Below are positions 1 through 8,744 of a DNA stretch of 64,000 nt, in pieces. Origin of the DNA: Betaproteobacteria bacterium Ga0077527 (GTDB lineage Bacteria; Pseudomonadota; Gammaproteobacteria; Burkholderiales; SG8-41); the NCBI GenBank assembly GCA_001464815.1, contig LNDW01000015.1, positions 62,001-126,000 of the forward strand. Reading direction: 5' to 3'. Numbering within the stretch: the stretch's first letter is position 1; each line of letters starts with the position of its first letter. Below the pieces are notes generated by a model that was not told the DNA's origin, searched no databases, and saw only the letters and a list, made by a program, of their open reading frames with translations. Made by a program: the position numbers and the translations under genes.

Positions 1-1
1 C

Positions 2-580
2 TCCAAGCTCGCCACGCACCGGCTGCTCGGCCCGGCGCTGGGCCACGAAGCCCTGCACCTGGTCTGCCTGGAAGATGAATTCGACGACCTGCTTGGCGAT
101 CTTGCGCTGCACCGGCTCGACCTCGTGCTTGCCGACCGCCCGGCGCCCACCGGTGTCAACATCAAGCTCTACAGCCACGCCCTCGGCGCCTCGGGCATCG
201 CCTGGTATGCGCCGCCCGCGCTGCAGGCGCAGGCACGGCGCGGCTTCCCGCACAGCCTGTCGCGGCTGCCGGTGTTGCTGCCCACCAGCCATGTCTCCGT
301 GCGCGCCCAGCTCGACCAATGGTTTGAGCGCCACGGCGTTAAACCGAAAATCACCGGCGAGTTCGAGGACAGCGCAATGCTCGCCACCTTCGGTGCCGCA
401 GGGCTGGGCGTGTTTCCTGCCGCCGAGATCGGCGAAAAATCACTGACGGAACAGCAGGGTTTGCAGCGGATCGGCGTCTGTGACGGCGTCGAGGAACGCT
501 TCTATGCCATCGGCACCGAGCGCAAGGTGGCACACCCGCTGGTGCAGCGTATTGTAGAGACGCGCGCCGGCCGGCACTGA
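2..580 (+). CDS. nhaR: NhaR-like LysR-family transcriptional regulator (3' part)
   Basis: This is the C-terminal 192 residues of a LysR-type regulator; the start and the helix-turn-helix lie before the window. The segment opens with SKLATHRLLGPAL and continues through LVLADRPAPTG and GLGVFPA, a pattern I associate with the substrate-binding domain of NhaR, the activator of Na+/H+ antiporter genes. It would bind DNA in the cytoplasm as an oligomer and respond to a ligand or ion. The stop is TGA at 578. The gene it controls would be expected to the left and cannot be seen. A different LysR paralogue is possible because only the effector domain is present. Confidence 0.7.
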   Translation, partial: SKLATHRLLGPALGHEALHLVCLEDEFDDLLGDLALHRLDLVLADRPAPTGVNIKLYSHALGASGIAWYAPPALQAQARRGFPHSLSRLPVLLPTSHVSVRAQLDQWFERHGVKPKITGEFEDSAMLATFGAAGLGVFPAAEIGEKSLTEQQGLQRIGVCDGVEERFYAIGTERKVAHPLVQRIVETRAGRH

Positions 581-649
581 AGCGCCGGCGCCGGCGCAAA
601 GGCTACAATGCGCCAGACCCCGCTGCCGGGGCCCCAACGGAGGAACTTC

Positions 650-1258
650 ATGCCCAAGCTGTACGGATCGGCGCACTCCCGCGCCCTGCGCGTCATCTGG
701 CTGGCCGGTGAACTCGGCCTGAATTACGAACACAAGGAATTCCTGCCGCGCTCGCCGGAGACGCGAACCACGGACTACCTCGCGCTCAACGCCAACGCGC
801 GTGTGCCCACCCTCGACGACGACGGCTTCATCCTGTCGGAATCGATGGCGATCAACATGTATCTCGCAAAAAAACACAAAAGCCCGCTTTATCCGGCCGA
901 CCCTCGCCACGAAGCGCTGTGCTGGCAATGGAGCCTGTGGGAAACCGACCGCCTCGACCGCCAGATCGTCGATTACGTGCGCAATACCGTGGCCGAAAAA
1001 CCCGAGGAGCGCGACGCCGCCATCGCAGCCGCCGCATGGAAACAGGTGCAGCCCGCCTTCGACGTGCTTGAAGGCGCCCTCGCCAAATCGCCATGGCTCG
1101 CCGGCCCCGCCTTTTCCATCGCCGACCTCAATGTCGCCAGCGCGCTGTATCGTGCGCTGTCCATTGATGTCAGCCGCTGGCCGAAATTCGACACCTGGCT
1201 GCACACCTGCTGGGAGCGTCCGGCGGCGAAAAAGGCGCGCGCGATGCGCGAGCACTGA
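650..1258 (+). CDS. Glutathione S-transferase family protein
   Basis: A 202-residue cytosolic GST. The N-terminal thioredoxin-like half has a Ser-rich start (LYGSAHSRALR), the cis-Pro motif VPTL near residue 53 and SES near residue 64, which bind glutathione. The all-helical C-terminal half carries the SIADL capping box near residue 157. The ATG at 650 is chosen because AGGAA at 641 precedes it; an upstream in-frame ATG at 608 has no such site and would add 14 unlike residues. The gene lies 69 bp after the regulator and 68 bp before an exported hydrolase. Substrate unknown; a detoxification or catabolic role is likely. Confidence 0.85.
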   Translation: MPKLYGSAHSRALRVIWLAGELGLNYEHKEFLPRSPETRTTDYLALNANARVPTLDDDGFILSESMAINMYLAKKHKSPLYPADPRHEALCWQWSLWETDRLDRQIVDYVRNTVAEKPEERDAAIAAAAWKQVQPAFDVLEGALAKSPWLAGPAFSIADLNVASALYRALSIDVSRWPKFDTWLHTCWERPAAKKARAMREH

Positions 1259-1326
1259 TCGCACGCTGCAAACCCGGCGCCAGAGCCCCAAAACAAGGGC
1301 CGGCGCCGACATCAGGGAGGAGAACC

Positions 1327-2391
1327 ATGTCCTGCATCCGCACGTTCTGTTGTTCACTGCTGCTCTTGCTGCACGGACTGGCGTTTGCCGCGGGATACCC
1401 CGCACCCGTCGAGGGCAGCTGGGTGGCGAAGGATTTTCGCTTCCACACCGGTGAAGTCCTGCCGGAAGTCACGCTGTATTACCGCACCATCGGTGACCCC
1501 AAGGGCGAACCGGTCCTGCTGCTGCACGGCACTGCAGGTTCCGGCGCCAACTTCCTGACGCGCAACTTCGCCGATGAGCTGTTCGGCCCCGGCCAGCCGC
1601 TCGACGCCACCAGATACTTCATCATCCTGCCCGACGCGCTGGGCAGCGGCCGTTCGACGCGCCCCTCCAGCAGCGGCCTGCGCATGAAGTTTCCCAAATA
1701 CAACTACGACGACATGGTGCAGGCCCAGTACCGCCTGGTCACCGAGGGCCTCGGCATCCGCCACCTGCGGCTGGTGATGGGCAATTCCATGGGTGGCATG
1801 CAGGTCTGGGGGTGGGCCACCAAATACCCGCAGATGATGGATGCCGCGGTGCCGATGGCCTGCCAGCCCGGCGCGATGTCAGGCCGCAACTGGATGCTGC
1901 GCAAGCTGCTAGCCGACTCGATCCGCAATGATCCCGAATGGAACAACGGTGACTACCAGCAACAGCCACGCAACATGATGCGGCTGCTGACTTATTTCGC
2001 TGTAGCCACCAATGGCGGCAATATCGCCCTCTACAACGACGGTCCCGATGCCGGCAAGGCCGAAGCCGTACTCGCCAAGCGGCTCGCCGCCCCTTTCCGC
2101 GGTGATGCCAACGACGTGCTGCTGCAGTGGGAATCATCACGCGACTACAATCCGCTGCCGCTGCTGGGCACAGTGCAGGCTGCGGTGCTGGCGATCAACG
2201 CCGCCGACGACGAACGCAATCCACCGGAGCTGGGCATGATGGAGGATGCGATGAAGCGCCTGAAAAACGGCCGCTACCTGCTGATTGCGCAGAGCGCCGA
2301 CACCCGCGGCCACGGCACCACCGGCAATGCCCGGTTCTACAAGAAGGAACTGGCGGAATTCCTGCAGAACGCGCCGCGGCTGCGCAAATGA
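1327..2391 (+). CDS. Exported alpha/beta hydrolase, MetX-like
   Basis: A 354-residue alpha/beta-fold enzyme with an N-terminal signal peptide (hydrophobic to about residue 21, AFAAG cleavage region), so probably periplasmic. The oxyanion region HGTAGSG lies near residue 67, the nucleophile elbow MGNSMGG puts Ser at about 154, and the late His is in DTRGHG near 333. The order and the wide cap resemble the homoserine O-acetyltransferase (MetX) superfamily, but a secreted form is unlikely to make methionine precursors; ester or lactone hydrolysis is a better guess. GGGAGG at 1315-1320 is the ribosome binding site. A GC-rich inverted repeat without a T-run (about 1274-1304) lies between the GST gene and this gene. 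Confidence 0.8.
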   Translation: MSCIRTFCCSLLLLLHGLAFAAGYPAPVEGSWVAKDFRFHTGEVLPEVTLYYRTIGDPKGEPVLLLHGTAGSGANFLTRNFADELFGPGQPLDATRYFIILPDALGSGRSTRPSSSGLRMKFPKYNYDDMVQAQYRLVTEGLGIRHLRLVMGNSMGGMQVWGWATKYPQMMDAAVPMACQPGAMSGRNWMLRKLLADSIRNDPEWNNGDYQQQPRNMMRLLTYFAVATNGGNIALYNDGPDAGKAEAVLAKRLAAPFRGDANDVLLQWESSRDYNPLPLLGTVQAAVLAINAADDERNPPELGMMEDAMKRLKNGRYLLIAQSADTRGHGTTGNARFYKKELAEFLQNAPRLRK

Positions 2392-2487
2392 CAAGGTCGG
2401 CGCTGGCCGGCGCGTGGCTTTGCTCCTAGAATCAAGGCCACGGCACCATTGCAGAAGACCATCATAAACAGCCGTCGAGGAGGATTC

Positions 2488-3462
2488 ATGCTGCGCTTTT
2501 CGCCACGATTCTGGCTGGGCCTTGCCGCGCTCGTATTGCCGGCTGCAGCCCACGCCGCCGAGCCCGCCTACCCGACCAAACCCGTACGCATCATCGTGCC
2601 CTATCCGCCCGGCGGCACCACCGACCCGACGGCACGCGCGTTCAGCAACTGGTTCGCCGAAAAGATGAACACTACCTTCGTCATCGACAACCGCCCGGGC
2701 GCCGGCTCGACCCTGGGTCACGGACTTGCAGCCAGGGCAACACCGGACGGCTACACGCTGGTGCTCGGCACTTCGGGCGGACTGGTGGTCAGCGCCGCTT
2801 TCGGCAGCAAGCTCGCCTACGACCCGGTGAAGGACTTCACGCCGATCGGCGTCGGTGTCTACGTGCCGTTCCTGATCGTGGTGCACCCCTCGGTGCCGGC
2901 GAGAAACGTGCGCGAGCTGGTCGATCTCGCCAAGGCGCAGCCGGGCAAGATCAACTTCGCCTCACCCGGCACCGGCACGCCCAACCACCTCGGCATGGAA
3001 CTGCTGACCTCGCTCACCGGCGCGAAGTTCACCCATGTGCCGTACAAGGGCGGCGGCGCAGCGACAGTCGACCTGCTCTCCGGGCGCGTGCAGGCGATCT
3101 TCGGTGGCGCGGCACCGTGGCAGCCGCACATGGCCACCGGCAAGGCACGCGCCATCGCCATCGGCCATCCGACACGCCTGAAGGCCCTGCCCGACATCCC
3201 TGCCATTGCCGAGACCTATCCCGGCTTCAACAACACCACCTGGTACGGCTTCCTCGGACCGGCCGGCACGCCGGCGCATGTCGTGCGCAGAATCAACGCC
3301 GAAATGAAGCGCGCGGTCGAGGATCCCGGCGTGGTCAAACACCTGGAAAGCATCGGCATGGTGCCAACCTCGACCACGCCCCAGGAAATGGCCGAAATGA
3401 TCCGCAGCGAACTCGCGCGCTGGCGAAAAGTCGTCGCCGAAGCCGGCATCAAACCGGATTGA
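2488..3462 (+). CDS. Tripartite tricarboxylate transporter substrate-binding protein (Bug/TctC family)
   Basis: A 324-residue periplasmic receptor. The signal peptide ends near AAHAAEP (residue 23) and is followed by the family opening YPTKPVRIIVPYPPGG. DNRPGAG, the ATPDGYTL segment and the late VPYKGGG motif are typical of Bug receptors that bind carboxylates for a TctAB permease. ATG 2488 follows GAGGAGG; an in-frame ATG at 2449 would precede the signal peptide without a good site. No tctA or tctB is in the window, as is common for the expanded Bug families of Betaproteobacteria. It sits in a co-directional accessory run, so its ligand may be a substrate of the neighbouring enzymes. Confidence 0.93.
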   Translation: MLRFSPRFWLGLAALVLPAAAHAAEPAYPTKPVRIIVPYPPGGTTDPTARAFSNWFAEKMNTTFVIDNRPGAGSTLGHGLAARATPDGYTLVLGTSGGLVVSAAFGSKLAYDPVKDFTPIGVGVYVPFLIVVHPSVPARNVRELVDLAKAQPGKINFASPGTGTPNHLGMELLTSLTGAKFTHVPYKGGGAATVDLLSGRVQAIFGGAAPWQPHMATGKARAIAIGHPTRLKALPDIPAIAETYPGFNNTTWYGFLGPAGTPAHVVRRINAEMKRAVEDPGVVKHLESIGMVPTSTTPQEMAEMIRSELARWRKVVAEAGIKPD

Positions 3463-3543
3463 GTCGCAGCGAACCGGGGCCAGGCCTGTAATGGCAAGGA
3501 TTACCACCGGCCTTGCTGCAAGCGGCCCAACGAGGAGGACACC

Positions 3544-4713
3544 ATGCCCGCAGTCCGAAAGAAAAAAACCACCGCACGCAAGCCGCGCAACACCACGGTT
3601 CTGGTCGCAACCCGCAAGGGCGCCTGGCTGATCCACGGCGATGCGCAGCGCAAGACCTGGAAAATCGACGGCCCGCATTTCCTCGGCCATGTCATCAGCC
3701 ACCTAGTGCTCGATCCGCGCGACGGCCGCACGCTGCTCGCCGCCGCCAAGACCGGCCACCTCGGGCCAACGGTGTTCCGCTCCACCGATCGCGGCCGACA
3801 CTGGAAGGAAGCCGCGCAGCCGCCGGCCTTCGCCAAGGCCGCCGACGGCGGCGGGCGTTCGGTGGATCACACCTTCTGGCTGACCCCGGGCCCGGCCTCG
3901 GAACCGGATGTCTGGTATGCCGGCACCAGCCCGCAGGGCCTGTTCCGTTCCAGCGACGGCGGCGTCAACTGGAAGCCTTATTCAATCATCAACGACGATC
4001 CGAAATTCCGCGAGTGGATGGGCACCGCGCAGGACGGAACACCCGATGGACCCAAGCTGCATTCGATCATTGTCGATCCGCGCGATGCGCGCCATCTCTA
4101 TATCGGCATGTCCGGTGGCGGCGTGCATGAATCCACCGATGGCGGCCAGAACTGGAAAACCCTGATCAAGGGCCTTGATGTGGTCGAAGGCTTCGGCTTC
4201 GATCCGCTGCAGCCAACCTTCCACGACCCGCACTGCCTGCGCCTGTGCCCGTCCAACCCCGACCGCATCTATCAGCAGAACCACTGCGGCATCTACCGCC
4301 TCGACCGGCCTTCCGATACCTGGGTGCGCATCGGCAAATCGATGCCCAAATCCGTCGGTGATATCGGCTTCCCTCTGGTGGTGCATCCGCGCGACGACAA
4401 TCGCGCCTGGGTGTTTCCGATGGACGGAAGCGGTGTGTGGCCGCGCACCAGCCCCGGCGGCAAACCCGCGGCCTACGGCACCAGGAATGGCGGCAAGACC
4501 TGGCAGCGCCTTGATGCCGGCCTGCCCAAGCAGCAGGCCTGGTGGACCGTCAAGCGCCAGGCGATGTGCAGCGACACACAGGCCAGCCTCGGACTCTACT
4601 TCGGCACCACCAGCGGCGAGGTGTGGTCCAGCCGCGATGAAGGCAAACGCTGGAACTGTATCGTACGCAACCTGCCGGAAATCTACGCCGTCGAAACCGC
4701 AGTCTTTCGCTGA
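3544..4713 (+). CDS. BNR/sialidase-like beta-propeller protein
   Basis: A 389-residue protein without a signal peptide; its N-terminus is Lys/Arg rich. It shows repeated Asp-box/BNR signatures, S/T-x-D-x-G-x-x-W: STDRGRHW, SSDGGVNW, STDGGQNW, NGGKTW and SRDEGKRW, spaced about 40-100 residues apart, as in sortilin-like propellers and the YCF48 family. Such folds bind glycans or proteins; the label exo-alpha-sialidase is often given but no catalytic Arg triad can be assigned here. AGGAGG at 3533-3538 precedes the ATG. The MoaD-like gene follows 20 bp downstream, suggesting a functional pair. Confidence 0.8.
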   Translation: MPAVRKKKTTARKPRNTTVLVATRKGAWLIHGDAQRKTWKIDGPHFLGHVISHLVLDPRDGRTLLAAAKTGHLGPTVFRSTDRGRHWKEAAQPPAFAKAADGGGRSVDHTFWLTPGPASEPDVWYAGTSPQGLFRSSDGGVNWKPYSIINDDPKFREWMGTAQDGTPDGPKLHSIIVDPRDARHLYIGMSGGGVHESTDGGQNWKTLIKGLDVVEGFGFDPLQPTFHDPHCLRLCPSNPDRIYQQNHCGIYRLDRPSDTWVRIGKSMPKSVGDIGFPLVVHPRDDNRAWVFPMDGSGVWPRTSPGGKPAAYGTRNGGKTWQRLDAGLPKQQAWWTVKRQAMCSDTQASLGLYFGTTSGEVWSSRDEGKRWNCIVRNLPEIYAVETAVFR

Positions 4714-4733
4714 CCAGCTCCGGACTGCACAAC

Positions 4734-4991
4734 ATGCGGGTGATGATTCCCAGCGCGCTGCGCTCGTACACCGATGCCGGCCAGGCCGAAGCACAGGGCG
4801 CAACACTGGCCCTGCTGCTCGATGACCTCGACCGCCGCCATCCAGGCATCCGCTTCCGCATGGTTGACGAACAAGGCCGCATCCGCCGCCACATCCGCAT
4901 ATTCATCAATGGCATGCAGGAGCATGACCTTGCCCGCGCGCTGCGCGACAGCGACGAGGTCATCATCGCGCAGGCACTCTCCGGCGGCTGA
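4734..4991 (+). CDS. MoaD/ThiS-family ubiquitin-like protein
   Basis: An 85-residue protein with the small beta-grasp pattern of MoaD/ThiS and a C-terminus ending in Gly-Gly (ALSGG), the tail that is adenylated and thiocarboxylated in sulfur carriers. The final strand (DEVIIAQALSGG) matches the position where MoaD has the P-x-x-G-G end. MoaE, ThiG or an E1-like ThiF/MoeB are absent nearby, so it is an orphan carrier here. It follows the BNR gene by 20 bp with only a weak ribosome site, which suggests coupling to it. It could donate sulfur or be conjugated; neither is proven. Confidence 0.75.
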   Translation: MRVMIPSALRSYTDAGQAEAQGATLALLLDDLDRRHPGIRFRMVDEQGRIRRHIRIFINGMQEHDLARALRDSDEVIIAQALSGG

Positions 4992-5123
4992 ACCCCGGGA
5001 AGGTTTCCCTGAAACATTCCTGTCTCGTCGCGACGGATACAAAGTTCCGCCGCCCTTCAGCCATGCTTTACGCCCCCGCTATCAGGGCGTAACCTGCTCT
5101 TTCCAACAGGGAGGAAAACAATA

Positions 5124-6416
5124 ATGAAATCCACCGTCGCCGCAGTGGTCACACTCACCACGCTCGCCTGCACGCTGCTGGCAGCCCCCGCCTTCGCCAA
5201 CGATCCGCTGCCCCGCGCGCGGCCGGAATCCGTGGGCATGTCTTCCGAGCGCCTCGCGCGCATCGGCCCGGTGATCAACGCACACATCGAAAAGAACCAC
5301 TTGCCGGGCATGGTGGTGGCCGTCGCGCGCAAGGGCAGGCTGGTCTATTACGAGGCCTTCGGCTGGCGCGACAAGCAGAACAACGTGCGCATGACCACCG
5401 ACACCATTTTCAGCCTGGCTTCGATGACCAAACCGATGGCCGCGGTCGGCGCGATGTCGCTATATGAGGAAGGCCGGCTGCTGATTGGTGATCCGGTGGG
5501 CAAACACCTCCCGGAACTGGCGAAGATGGATGTCGGCGTGGTGAAAGCCGGTGCCGACGGCAAGCCGGTGATCGAGCGTGTGCCGGCAAAACGGCAGATG
5601 GTGGTACAGGACCTGATGCGCCACACCGCCGGCCTCACCTACGGCGCGCGCGGCGCCAGCCCGCTGCACGCGCTGCACCCGGCGTCATCCACCACCACCG
5701 CGCTGAAAATGAGCGCCGACGAATTCATCAACCAGCTCGCCGGCCTGCCGCTGATACATCACCCCGGCACGGTGTGGGAATACAGCGTGTCGATCGACGT
5801 GCTCGGCATCCTGCTCGAACGCATCACCGGACAGAAACTCGGCGACATCCTCGCCGAGCGCATCTGGAAACCGCTGGGCATGAACGACACCGCGTTCAAC
5901 ATCCCCAAGGAAAAACTCGCGCGTTACGCCAGGGCGCTGCCGATCAATCCCGACACCGGCCGCCCGCAGGCGGTGACTGTGCATTCCGGTCCCGCGCCGA
6001 AATTCGATTGCGGCGGCGCCTGTGCCGCGGGCACTGCCGGCGACTACCTGCGTTTCGCGCAGATGCTGCTCAACAAGGGCGTCCTCGGCGACACGCGCAT
6101 CCTCGGCAAGACCACGGTCGAATACATGACCGCCGACCACCTCGGCACAACCATCGACAATCGCGTGGCCGCGACCGATCCCTCGCGTGCCGGTTACGGC
6201 TTTGGCCTGAGCATGGCGGTACGCACCGCGGCGGGTGAATCCGCGGTCACCGGCACCGCCGGGGACTACAACTGGGGCGGCGCCAACGGCACCATGTTCT
6301 GGGTTGATCCGAAAGAAGAACTGGTGGTGGTGTACATGGCACACACCCCGGGCGAGCCGCGGCTCTACTATCGCGCGCTGATGAAATCGCTGGTGATGCA
6401 GGCGCTGGTCAAGTAG
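5124..6416 (+). CDS. Exported serine hydrolase, class C beta-lactamase family
   Basis: A 430-residue protein with a signal peptide (cleavage near PAFA-ND, residue 26). The SxxK nucleophile motif SMTK is at 100-103 and a Tyr motif YSV (in place of the usual YSN) is at 219-221; RHTAGL near 165 is typical of the esterase/EstB-like branch of this superfamily. The expected fold is a penicillin-binding-protein-type hydrolase acting in the periplasm on esters, amides or peptides. GGGAGG at 5110-5115 precedes the ATG. It lies between the MoaD-like gene and an Old Yellow Enzyme gene. True beta-lactamase activity is not implied. Confidence 0.85.
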   Translation: MKSTVAAVVTLTTLACTLLAAPAFANDPLPRARPESVGMSSERLARIGPVINAHIEKNHLPGMVVAVARKGRLVYYEAFGWRDKQNNVRMTTDTIFSLASMTKPMAAVGAMSLYEEGRLLIGDPVGKHLPELAKMDVGVVKAGADGKPVIERVPAKRQMVVQDLMRHTAGLTYGARGASPLHALHPASSTTTALKMSADEFINQLAGLPLIHHPGTVWEYSVSIDVLGILLERITGQKLGDILAERIWKPLGMNDTAFNIPKEKLARYARALPINPDTGRPQAVTVHSGPAPKFDCGGACAAGTAGDYLRFAQMLLNKGVLGDTRILGKTTVEYMTADHLGTTIDNRVAATDPSRAGYGFGLSMAVRTAAGESAVTGTAGDYNWGGANGTMFWVDPKEELVVVYMAHTPGEPRLYYRALMKSLVMQALVK

Positions 6417-6455
6417 CTGCGTCAAACAACAGCGACACAGCGACCGCACCATAAC

Positions 6456-6494
6456 AGGGCGCCGCACCGGGCTTGTAATCCCGGCCGGCGCCCT
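6456..6494 (+). terminator. GC-rich hairpin between serine hydrolase and Old Yellow Enzyme genes
   Basis: Arms AGGGCGCCG (6456-6464) and CGGCGCCCT (6486-6494) are perfectly complementary and are followed by CATCTTT rather than a clean T-run. It may be a weak terminator or an RNA-stabilising hairpin. Confidence 0.35.
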
Positions 6495-6553
6495 CATCTT
6501 TCGCGGAGGCCTTGAAACAACACACCCAACAAAACATTCCCTCCGGAGCCTTC

Positions 6554-7624
6554 ATGCCCGATTTGCACAGTCCGATCCAGTTCGGCGCCATCACCGCGCC
6601 CAACCGCATGTTCATGGCGCCGCTGACCCGCTGCCGCGCCGACGCCGACCATGTGCCCACAGCCATCATGGCCGAGTATTACGCACAACGCGCCAGCGCC
6701 GGGCTGATCATCGCCGAAGCGACGATGGCCATCGAAGGCAACTCCTCGTTCTGGATGGAACCCGGCATCTACTCCGCGGCGCAGGTCGCCGGCTGGAAAA
6801 AAATAACCGACGCAGTCCATGCCAAAGGCGGCCGCATCTTCCTGCAGATCTGGCACGGCGGCCGTGCATGTCACCCGCTGCTCAACAACGGCGCGCAGCC
6901 GATGGCACCGAGCGCGATCCCGATCACCGGTGACGAGGTGCATACGCCGGAAGGCAAGAAACCCTATGTCCTGCCGCGCGAACTGCGCGACGACGAACTG
7001 CCGGGCATCGTCGCCGGCTTCCGCAAGGCCGCGGAAAACGCCAAAGCTGCCGGCTTTGACGGCGTTGAGGTACATGGCGCCAACGGCTACCTGCTCGACG
7101 AGTTCCTGCGTGACGGCGCCAACAAACGCAGCGGCCCTTACGGCGGCCCCATCGAAAACCGCGCACGGCTGCTCTGCGAAGTGATCGAAGCGGTGTGCGC
7201 AGTCTGGGGCAGCGACCGTGTCGGTGTGCGGCTGTCACCGCTGAACAGCTACAACAGCATGATCGACAGCGATCCGGTGAAACTGGTTTCGACCGTGGCG
7301 CAGATGCTAAACCGCTACCAGCTCGCCTATCTGCACGTGATGCGCGGTGACTTTTTCCAGCAGCAGAAAGGTGATGTGCTGACGCCGGCACGCGCGAACT
7401 TCAAGGGCACGCTGATCACCAACATGGGTTATGGCGCCGACGAGGCACAACAGGTCATCGCCTTGGGCCAGGTCGATGCCGTCGCCTTTGGCGTGCCTTT
7501 CCTCGCCAACCCCGATCTGCCGGAACGTTTCCGCAAGGGCGCGCCGCTCAACACGCCCAACCCGGCCACCTTCTACACACCGGGCCCGGTCGGCTACACC
7601 GACTATCCGGCACTCACGGCGTGA
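6554..7624 (+). CDS. Alkene reductase, Old Yellow Enzyme family (NemA-like)
   Basis: A 356-residue FMN-dependent ene-reductase. The N-terminus has the FMN-binding APLTRCRAD segment, the middle has QIWHGGRA with the His pair region, GVEVHGANGYLLDEFLRD is the family signature, and ITNMGYGADEA plus the DAVAFGVPFLANPDLPER end form the phosphate site. It would reduce activated C=C bonds or nitro groups with NAD(P)H in the cytoplasm. ATG 6554 is used because GGAG at 6545 is well spaced; a TTG at 6512 also lies in frame, only 3 nt from a GGAGG. It is the last gene of the + strand run. Confidence 0.9.
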   Translation: MPDLHSPIQFGAITAPNRMFMAPLTRCRADADHVPTAIMAEYYAQRASAGLIIAEATMAIEGNSSFWMEPGIYSAAQVAGWKKITDAVHAKGGRIFLQIWHGGRACHPLLNNGAQPMAPSAIPITGDEVHTPEGKKPYVLPRELRDDELPGIVAGFRKAAENAKAAGFDGVEVHGANGYLLDEFLRDGANKRSGPYGGPIENRARLLCEVIEAVCAVWGSDRVGVRLSPLNSYNSMIDSDPVKLVSTVAQMLNRYQLAYLHVMRGDFFQQQKGDVLTPARANFKGTLITNMGYGADEAQQVIALGQVDAVAFGVPFLANPDLPERFRKGAPLNTPNPATFYTPGPVGYTDYPALTA

Positions 7625-7637
7625 GTGAGTATATTTC

Positions 7638-7660
7638 GTAAGTCATTGTTTTTATTGATT
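7638..7660 (+). repeat. AT-rich motif copy D
   Basis: GTAAGTCATTGTTTTTATTG begins here in an otherwise GC-rich junction; it contains the stop codon (TTA, 7652-7654) of the convergent gene. One of several copies of an ATTGTTTTT-centred motif in this window. Confidence 0.5.
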
Positions 7661-7948
7661 ATTTTTTGAGTCTGCGGCACTGAAGCGGCGCACCAACTGC
7701 CACCCCATCACACCGTACTGGACCCACTGCAGCGCGCGGCGCGGACGCCACACCACCAGCGCCGCCGCTGCAGCCACCACCAGCAGCGGATGACGCGCCA
7801 CGCTGCGCAGCAGCGACACGCCGCGATCGGCAATACCCAGCACCGGCTGCACGCCCTGCCACTGCGCAGCCAACGCACTGCGCTGCGCGGCCACCGTCAC
7901 CAGCAACTGCGCGCGCCGTCTTGCCACCGCATCACCACGGCCGATCAA
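7652..7948 (-). CDS. YqjK-like small protein
   Basis: A 98-residue basic protein with one hydrophobic segment (HPLLVVAAAAALVVW, about 53-67) followed by an amphipathic Trp/Arg-rich tail. Position and composition match YqjK, the third member of the yqjD-yqjE-yqjK set. It starts with TTG, overlapping the TGA of the upstream gene as TTGA at 7945-7948, so translation is coupled. Family function is unknown; inner-membrane association is expected. Confidence 0.65.
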   Translation of the reverse strand: MIGRGDAVARRRAQLLVTVAAQRSALAAQWQGVQPVLGIADRGVSLLRSVARHPLLVVAAAAALVVWRPRRALQWVQYGVMGWQLVRRFSAADSKNNQ

Positions 7949-8337
7949 GGTTTCGCCTCCAGCTGGTCGCGGTCCTTTTGCAGTTCGGAAATGCTTGCAT
8001 CAAACATGCGCGGCGCAGTGCGCAGCTTGTTCAGTGCCAGCCAGCCGAGCAAGGCACCAACCAGCATGAAAAAACCGGTCAGGCCGCCCAGCGCCAGCAG
8101 GCGATTCGATTCCCACAGCGCAATCACGATCAGCAGCGCCAGCAACACCACACCGACACCGAAGCTGAACAGCGCGAGCAGCACCAGCACCAGCAGCGTG
8201 GTCAGGCGCTCGCGCTCCTCGGCGACATCGCTGGCCAGCAGCTCAAGCCGTGTCTGAGCGATGGCGAGCAGGTTCGCCGCCATCGACTTGACCGAGGCCA
8301 GCAATCCGCCGGCGTCCGGCTCCCGGGCTTCAGCCAT
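7945..8337 (-). CDS. YqjE-like phage-holin-family membrane protein
   Basis: A 130-residue protein with an amphipathic N-terminus (AARTRLEL-type helix: LLAIAQTRLELLASDVAEER) and two hydrophobic spans (about 46-72 and 82-104), the architecture of the YqjE / holin-superfamily III proteins. It is 5 bp downstream of the DUF883 gene and overlaps the YqjK-like gene by 4 bp. The set is associated in Enterobacteria with membrane-bound ribosome-related proteins; here only the architecture supports the call. Confidence 0.75.
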   Translation of the reverse strand: MAEAREPDAGGLLASVKSMAANLLAIAQTRLELLASDVAEERERLTTLLVLVLLALFSFGVGVVLLALLIVIALWESNRLLALGGLTGFFMLVGALLGWLALNKLRTAPRMFDASISELQKDRDQLEAKP

Positions 8338-8342
8338 CGTGC

Positions 8343-8663
8343 TCAGCGACGGCCGATCAGCAGGCCGATGATCAGGCCGGCACCGGCGGCGATGCCCACG
8401 GCATGCCAGGGCTTCTCGTGCACGTATTCATCGGTCGCCGCGGCGGCAGCCTTGGCTTTGTCCAGCGCGAGGCGCTCGACTGCGGTCAGCTTGTCCTTGG
8501 CCACGGCCAGTGACTCGCCGACACGCGCGCGCATCGCCGTGACCGCCTCACCACTCTGGCTGGCAGTGGCCTTGAGCAGGGCTTCAGCATCGGTGATCAG
8601 GACCTTGAAATCCTGGACCAGTTGTTCCTTGGAAACTTCAACGGGCGTGGCAGTCTTGGCCAT
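8343..8663 (-). CDS. DUF883 family protein (YqjD/ElaB-like)
   Basis: A 106-residue protein with a long charged helical region (residues 1-80) and a C-terminal glycine-rich transmembrane anchor (AAGAGLIIGLLIGRR) preceded by EKPWHAVGIA, the hallmark of DUF883/ElaB/YqjD. In E. coli YqjD is a C-tail-anchored inner-membrane protein that binds ribosomes in stationary phase. AAAGGA precedes the ATG. It heads a three-gene set, and four 11 bp tandem repeats lie 82 bp upstream of its start. Confidence 0.88.
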   Translation of the reverse strand: MAKTATPVEVSKEQLVQDFKVLITDAEALLKATASQSGEAVTAMRARVGESLAVAKDKLTAVERLALDKAKAAAAATDEYVHEKPWHAVGIAAGAGLIIGLLIGRR

Positions 8664-8744
8664 GGCGTGGATCCTTTCGTTTGCAGGTAATGATTTGAAA
8701 AATTAGGAAGAACTACAGAAAATGAGACCGTCTCAGGGGGCCGA

